Shown here: positions 5,548 through 9,093 of the stretch, piece by piece
Layout of the letters: each line of letters opens with the position of its first letter
Numbering within the stretch: position 1 is the first letter of the stretch
Notes under the pieces: generated by a model
Database searches by the model: none
The model's input: only the letters and a program-made list of their open reading frames with translations
Told to the model about the DNA's origin: nothing
NCBI GenBank assembly: GCA_023412175.1
Contig: JAEYOB010000131.1
Coordinates: forward strand, 1-9,093
Length of the DNA stretch: 9,093 bases
Direction: 5' to 3'
Source of the DNA: Pseudomonadota bacterium
GTDB taxonomy: Bacteria; Pseudomonadota; Alphaproteobacteria; Azospirillales; Azospirillaceae
Made by a program: the position numbers and the translations under genes

Positions 5548-6711
5548 ATGCCAAGTCTCGGTTTCGTGCTGCCGCACTGGCTTTATTGGGCCGCGCTGCT
5601 GGTCTTTCCGCTGATCGCCATCGCCATGGTCCGGCGTGAAGAGGCGAAGCGCCGGCACCCCGCGGTTTCGCTGCCCATCGCCTACCTGTTCCTGGTGTGC
5701 GGCGGCTTCGCCGGGCTGCACCGCTTCTACCTGAAAAGCGCCTGGGGCTTCCTGTACGTTCCCCTGCTGATCGCCATCATCTACGGCAAAGCGCAGGAGC
5801 GGGACCTGCGCGAGACCGTCTCGGCGGCGCGCGCCAACGCCCAGTCGCTCGAAGGCGTCGTGCATCGCGAGGAGGCGGCTGTGAAGCGCGGCCGCTCCGG
5901 CGCGCAGGAGCGGATGGACACCGCGCGCACCCAGCTTACCCAGGCGCAGGGCGTGCTGCACGCCGCGCAGGAACGTTCCCAGTGGTGGCACCGCTTCGTC
6001 GGCATCGTGGCACTGGTCATGCTGGCCGGGCTGGTGGTGGACGCCGTGCTGCTGCCCGCCGCGGTGCGCCGCACCCGCGTCCGGGAGGAGTCGGAAGCCC
6101 AGGTGCACCCGCACGACGTTCCCTTCGAACTGCCGCCCGAGGACGTCGCCGCCCGGCCGCCGACCCATCCCTTCGCCCGCGCCATCGACGGCGTGAACCA
6201 TTGGGTGGGGCAGTTCATCGCCTATTGGACGGTGATCGCGGTGTTCGTCTACTTCTACGAGGTCGTCGCCCGCTTCCTGTTCAATTCGCCGACCAACTGG
6301 GCGCACGAGAGCATGTTCCTGATGTTCGGCATGCAGTACCTGCTGTGCGGCGCCTACGCGCTGCGCACGGAGTCGCACGTGCGCGTCGATGTTCTGTATG
6401 TGAAGATGAGCCCGCGCGGGCGGGCCATCGCCGATGTGCTGACTTCGGTCTTCTTCTTCGTCTTCACGCTGACCTTGCTGCTCACCGGCTGGCGCTTTGC
6501 GCAGGACGCGGTGAACGTCGGCGAGACCTCCTTCACCGAGTGGGGGATCCAGTACTGGGTGGTCAAGCTGACCATTCCCGTCGGCGCGGTGCTGCTGCTG
6601 CTGCAGGGGATCGCGCATTTGATCCGCGACGTGGACCTTGCCTTCGGCCCGTCGTCGCGGCGGCCCGCCGAGCCGCCGGCCCAGGGCCACGGCAGCTTGG
6701 GAGGGGCGTGA
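5548..6711 (+). CDS. dctQ: TM2 domain-coiled coil-DctQ fusion, TRAP small permease
   Basis: This 387-aa membrane protein is about twice the usual DctQ length (150-200 aa). Residues 9-28 form a first transmembrane helix. Residues 42-79 form a TM2 domain: a hydrophobic helix pair around the signature GGFAGLHRFYL (52-62). Residues 80-145 are charged and Ala/Gln/Glu-rich, predicted as a coiled coil, followed by another membrane helix (about 150-170). A charged, Pro-rich linker leads to a full DctQ domain from about 210, with the family signatures YEVVARFLFNSPTNWAHE and HVRVDVLY (277-284) and four hydrophobic helices. DctQ is the small membrane subunit that pairs with DctM in Na+- or H+-driven uptake. 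The start at 5548 follows GAGGG (5537-5541) at 6 bases; the frame is open further upstream, but that stretch crosses the terminator and overlaps dctP out of frame. DctQ identity is secure; the role of the TM2/coiled-coil part is unknown. Confidence 0.9.
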   Translation: MPSLGFVLPHWLYWAALLVFPLIAIAMVRREEAKRRHPAVSLPIAYLFLVCGGFAGLHRFYLKSAWGFLYVPLLIAIIYGKAQERDLRETVSAARANAQSLEGVVHREEAAVKRGRSGAQERMDTARTQLTQAQGVLHAAQERSQWWHRFVGIVALVMLAGLVVDAVLLPAAVRRTRVREESEAQVHPHDVPFELPPEDVAARPPTHPFARAIDGVNHWVGQFIAYWTVIAVFVYFYEVVARFLFNSPTNWAHESMFLMFGMQYLLCGAYALRTESHVRVDVLYVKMSPRGRAIADVLTSVFFFVFTLTLLLTGWRFAQDAVNVGETSFTEWGIQYWVVKLTIPVGAVLLLLQGIAHLIRDVDLAFGPSSRRPAEPPAQGHGSLGGA

Positions 6712-6714
6712 TCC

Positions 6715-8079
6715 ATGGCGCTTCCCATCTCCATCCAGCTGCTGACGATCCTGATGTTCGGGTCGCTGATCGTCGTGCTGCTGGCCGGCCTGCCCATGGC
6801 CTTCGTCACCGGCGGGCTGGCGGGCATCTTCCTGTTCCTGTTCGCCGACATGGGCATGCTGAACATGCTGCCCTCGCGCGTCTTCCCGTTCATGACCGAC
6901 TACCAGCTGTCGGCGATCCCGCTGTTCATCTTCATGGCGGCGATGCTGGAGCGCGCCGGCATCATCGAGGAGCTGTTCGAGGTCGTCTACAAGTTCATCG
7001 GCTCGGTCAACGGCGGCCTCGCCTCGGCCACGGTCATCGCCTGCACGGTCCTGGCCGCCATGGTCGGCGTGGTCGGCGCCACCGAGGTGACCATGGGCAT
7101 GATCGCGCTGCCCGCCATGATGAGGCGCGGCTACGACCACAAGCTGGCCTGCGGCGCCCTGCTGGCTGGCGGCACGCTGGGCATCCTGATCCCGCCCAGC
7201 GTCATGGCCATCGTCTACGCCGTGGTGGCGCAGCAGTCGCTGGGCGAACTGCTGGTCGGTTCGGTGTTTCCGGGGCTGCTGCTGTCGGGAATGTACATCG
7301 TCTACGTGACGATCCGCTGCTACATCAACCCGGCGCTGGGGCCGCCGCTGCCGCCGGGCGAGCGGGTAAGCTGGGCGGAGAAGATGCGCCTGCTGAAGCA
7401 GACCATCACGCCGATCCTGCTGATCGTGCTGGTGCTGGGCGTCATCTTCGTCGGCATCGCCACGCCGGTGGAGGCCGCGGGCATCGGCACCTTCGGGGCG
7501 CTGTTCGTCTGCGCGCTGCACCGGCGCCTGTCCTGGATCGCCATGCGCGAGGCGTCGATCGCCACGCTGAAGGCGACCGGCATGGTGATGTGGATCTTCT
7601 TCGGCGCCACGCTGTTCGTCGGCTTCTTCATCGTCAAGGGCGGGCAGGAGTTCGTCACCAGCGGCCTGCTGGGGCTCGGCCTCAGCGCCTACGGCGTGCT
7701 GGCGCTGATGATGGTGATCCTGTTCTTTCTCGGCATGTTCCTGGATTGGGTCGGCATCCTGCTGCTGACGGTGCCGATCTTCCTGCCGATCCTGAAGGGG
7801 TTGGACTTTACCGGCCTGTTCGGCTTCGCGGGGCCGGCGCCGGAGGACATCCCGCTGTGGTACGGCGTGATCTTCATGGTCAACATGCAGATGGCCTTCC
7901 TCAGTCCGCCCTTCGGCTACTCCCTGTTCTATCTGAAGAGCGTGGCGCCGCCGGAGATCACCATGGCGACGATCTTCCGGGCGGCGGTGCCGTTCCTCGG
8001 GTTGCAAGCGGTGGGCGTCTACCTGTGCATCCTGTTCCCGGAGATCGTGCTGTGGCTGCCGCGGCTGGTGTACGGCTGA
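6715..8079 (+). CDS. dctM: TRAP transporter large permease (DctM)
   Basis: This 454-aa integral membrane protein is the transport channel of the TRAP system, driving substrate import with an ion gradient. It is built of many hydrophobic helices throughout. Recognisable family landmarks are LLAGLPMAFVTGG near the N-terminus, the loop GGTLGILIPPSVMAIVYAVV, ATPVEAAGIG (Thr250-Pro-Val-Glu253), LDWVGILLLTVPIFLPI, and near the C-terminus MQMAFLSPPFGYSLFYLKSVAP. These correspond to the two re-entrant hairpin halves of the elevator-type transport core. The length is slightly above the usual ~430. It begins 3 bases after the dctQ stop, with GGGAGGGG (6699-6706) as its ribosome binding site, so the two membrane subunits are made together. 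It is intact, with no missing key segment. Confidence 0.95.
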   Translation: MALPISIQLLTILMFGSLIVVLLAGLPMAFVTGGLAGIFLFLFADMGMLNMLPSRVFPFMTDYQLSAIPLFIFMAAMLERAGIIEELFEVVYKFIGSVNGGLASATVIACTVLAAMVGVVGATEVTMGMIALPAMMRRGYDHKLACGALLAGGTLGILIPPSVMAIVYAVVAQQSLGELLVGSVFPGLLLSGMYIVYVTIRCYINPALGPPLPPGERVSWAEKMRLLKQTITPILLIVLVLGVIFVGIATPVEAAGIGTFGALFVCALHRRLSWIAMREASIATLKATGMVMWIFFGATLFVGFFIVKGGQEFVTSGLLGLGLSAYGVLALMMVILFFLGMFLDWVGILLLTVPIFLPILKGLDFTGLFGFAGPAPEDIPLWYGVIFMVNMQMAFLSPPFGYSLFYLKSVAPPEITMATIFRAAVPFLGLQAVGVYLCILFPEIVLWLPRLVYG

Positions 8080-8101
8080 GCGCCGCAGTCATCCATATCA
8101 A

Positions 8102-8108
8102 GGATAAT
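8102..8108 (+). promoter_or_regulatory. Possible -10 element upstream of lldP
   Basis: GGATAAT contains GATAAT, five of six matches to the -10 consensus, in the only AT-rich stretch of the 196-base gap after dctM. The same 7-mer occurs upstream of dctP (4217-4223). I see no convincing -35 hexamer at the expected distance in either case. Confidence 0.25.
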
Positions 8109-8145
8109 CTGTTATGCGAATGGCTGGCTTGCCGAACGAGGAGGT

Positions 8146-8156
8146 TGGGATGACCA
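8146..8156. promoter_or_regulatory. GntR/LldR-type operator candidate upstream of lldP
   Basis: TGGGATGACCA matches TGGT-N3-ACCA, the consensus of FadR/LldR-type GntR regulators, at 7 of 8 fixed positions. It lies about 38 bases after a -10-like GGATAAT and 120 bases before the lldP start. It shares 8 of 11 positions with the element upstream of dctP (TGG..TGACC.). LldR-type regulators commonly repress lactate permease genes, which makes the location plausible; no regulator gene is in the window. Confidence 0.35.
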
Positions 8157-8170
8157 TTTCTCCGCCATAG

Positions 8171-8209
8171 GCGCCACCCTGAAGGCGGGCCCTGAGGGCG
8201 GGGTGGCGC
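8171..8209 (+). other. Large GC hairpin in the dctM-lldP gap
   Basis: GCGCCACCC (8171-8179) is the exact complement of GGGTGGCGC (8201-8209). The enclosed 21 bases contain a second small stem, GCCC (8189-8192) with GGGC (8196-8199) around TGA. No U-run follows. It could be a factor-assisted terminator for the TRAP operon or a structured leader of lldP mRNA, since the lldP ribosome binding site is 55 bases further on. Confidence 0.45.
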
Positions 8210-8275
8210 GCGGGCCGGATGGCTGGCTGTGGACCGGCGGCCGGCCGGCATCCCCGTCGTACAGGGAGGTGTCCC

Positions 8276-9093
8276 ATGTGGTCGCAAGTCTACGACCCGC
8301 TCAACAACGCATGGCTGTCCACGGCTCTCGCCTCGGTGCCGGTGATCGTGCTGCTCGGCGGGCTCGGCATCCTGCACATGAAGGCGCACGTCGCGGCGCT
8401 GCTCGGCCTCGCCTCGGCGCTGGTGGTGGCCGTGCTGATCTTCGGCATGCCGACGGCGATGGCCGGCAAGACGGCGCTGCTCGGCGCGGCCTACGGGCTG
8501 TTTCCGATCGGCTGGATCGTGCTGAACATCATCTTCCTCTACCGGCTCACCGAACAGCGCGGCGAGTTCAAGGTGCTGCAGGAGAGCATCACCGGCATCA
8601 CCAACGACCGGCGGCTCCAGCTGCTGCTGATCGCCTTCTCGTTCGGCGCCTTCTTCGAGGGCGCGGCGGGCTTCGGCACGCCGGTGGCGGTGACCGGCGC
8701 CATCCTGATCGGCCTGGGCTTCACGCCGCTGGCCGCCTCGGGCCTGTCGCTGATCGCCAACACCGCGCCGGTCGCCTACGGCGCGCTGGGCACGCCGGTG
8801 ATCGCGCTGGCCGCGGTCACCGGTCTGCCGCTGCTCGACCTGTCGGCGATGATCGGCCGTCAGCTTCCGATCTTCTCGGTCATCGTGCCGTTCTGGCTGA
8901 TCGTCGCCTTCGCCGGCTGGCGCGGCGCCATGCAGATCGCCCCGGCGATCCTGGTGGCGGGCGTCGCCTTCGCCGTCCCCCAGTTCCTGGCGTCCAACTT
9001 CCATGGCCCCTGGCTGGTGGACGCGCTCGCCGCGGTGATCTCGATGGGCGCGGTGACGCTGTTCCTCAGGGTCTGGCACCCGGCTGAGATCTG
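8276..9093 (+). CDS. lldP: L-lactate/glycolate permease, LctP family, 3'-truncated
   Basis: The first 272 codons of an LctP-family permease run off the window; full members are about 530-600 aa, so roughly half is present. The protein starts MWSQVYDPLNN, followed by closely packed hydrophobic helices. The family signature FSFGAFFEGAAGFGTPVAVTGA (around residues 121-142, with Glu128) is clear, as is the later ANTAPVAYGALGTPVIALAAVTGL. These proteins import L-lactate, D-lactate or glycolate with protons across the inner membrane; which one cannot be told from this part. The start at 8276 is well supported by GGGAGG (8264-8269) 6 bases upstream. The 196-base gap after dctM, with its own possible operator and hairpin, suggests separate transcription. 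Base composition matches the neighbours. Confidence 0.93.
   Translation, partial: MWSQVYDPLNNAWLSTALASVPVIVLLGGLGILHMKAHVAALLGLASALVVAVLIFGMPTAMAGKTALLGAAYGLFPIGWIVLNIIFLYRLTEQRGEFKVLQESITGITNDRRLQLLLIAFSFGAFFEGAAGFGTPVAVTGAILIGLGFTPLAASGLSLIANTAPVAYGALGTPVIALAAVTGLPLLDLSAMIGRQLPIFSVIVPFWLIVAFAGWRGAMQIAPAILVAGVAFAVPQFLASNFHGPWLVDALAAVISMGAVTLFLRVWHPAEI

Noticed and set aside
5425..8007. An 860-codon open frame on the minus strand
   Set aside because: It is antisense to dctQ and dctM. The product is a low-complexity His/Gln/Asp/Arg mixture with no fold or ribosome binding site, while the plus-strand proteins match known families along their whole length.
8120..8135. TGGCTGGCTTGC as a sigma-54 promoter upstream of lldP
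   Set aside because: The GG and GC dinucleotides are 7 bases apart instead of the required 10, so the element does not fit the -24/-12 consensus.
7958..9079. A 373-codon minus-strand frame and a plus-strand frame at 8203-9087 overlapping lldP
   Set aside because: Both are shadows. The true gene begins at 8276 in another frame, has a good ribosome binding site and shows LctP-family motifs; it is easily missed because its stop lies beyond the window.

Overview
The window is about 9.1 kb of uniformly GC-rich DNA with all nine recognisable genes on the plus strand. Gene content (DUF2336 protein, Tat-exported TRAP binding protein, Mla/Lin-type lipid transporter, LctP-family permease) and base composition suggest an alphaproteobacterium, most likely a Rhodospirillales/Azospirillum-like organism. 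That placement is inference from family distribution, not from a marker gene. I see no mobile element, RNA gene, CRISPR array or sign of recent transfer.

Layout. (1) Positions 1-2077 hold the 3' part of an MCE-type (Mla/LinKLMN-like) ABC transporter operon: a 5'-truncated ATPase, an MCE-domain substrate-binding protein and an ABC-transport auxiliary lipoprotein. They are tightly or translationally coupled, and the permease is presumably just upstream. (2) Positions 2078-4112 hold two stand-alone genes of unknown function: a 245-aa histidine-rich protein resembling the DUF6969 family, and a 369-aa helical-repeat DUF2336 protein. (3) Positions 4113-8079 hold a complete TRAP transporter: a Tat-exported binding protein (dctP), a strong symmetrical hairpin terminator/attenuator, an enlarged small permease in which a TM2 domain and a coiled coil are fused ahead of DctQ, then DctM three bases later. 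(4) From 8276 to the window edge is the N-terminal 272 codons of an LctP-family lactate/glycolate permease (lldP), behind a 196-bp leader with a GntR-like half-palindrome and a large hairpin.

How they work together. The first operon probably moves lipids or hydrophobic molecules between the outer and inner membranes. The TRAP system imports a small carboxylate using an ion gradient, and the adjacent LctP-family permease imports a 2-hydroxymonocarboxylate, so the right half looks like an organic-acid uptake locus. Near-matches to the GntR/FadR-type operator TGGT-N3-ACCA occur upstream of both dctP and lldP, a weak hint of shared control. The most unusual items are the TM2-coiled-coil-DctQ fusion and the strong hairpin placed between dctP and its membrane subunits. 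I found no clearly new multi-gene system.
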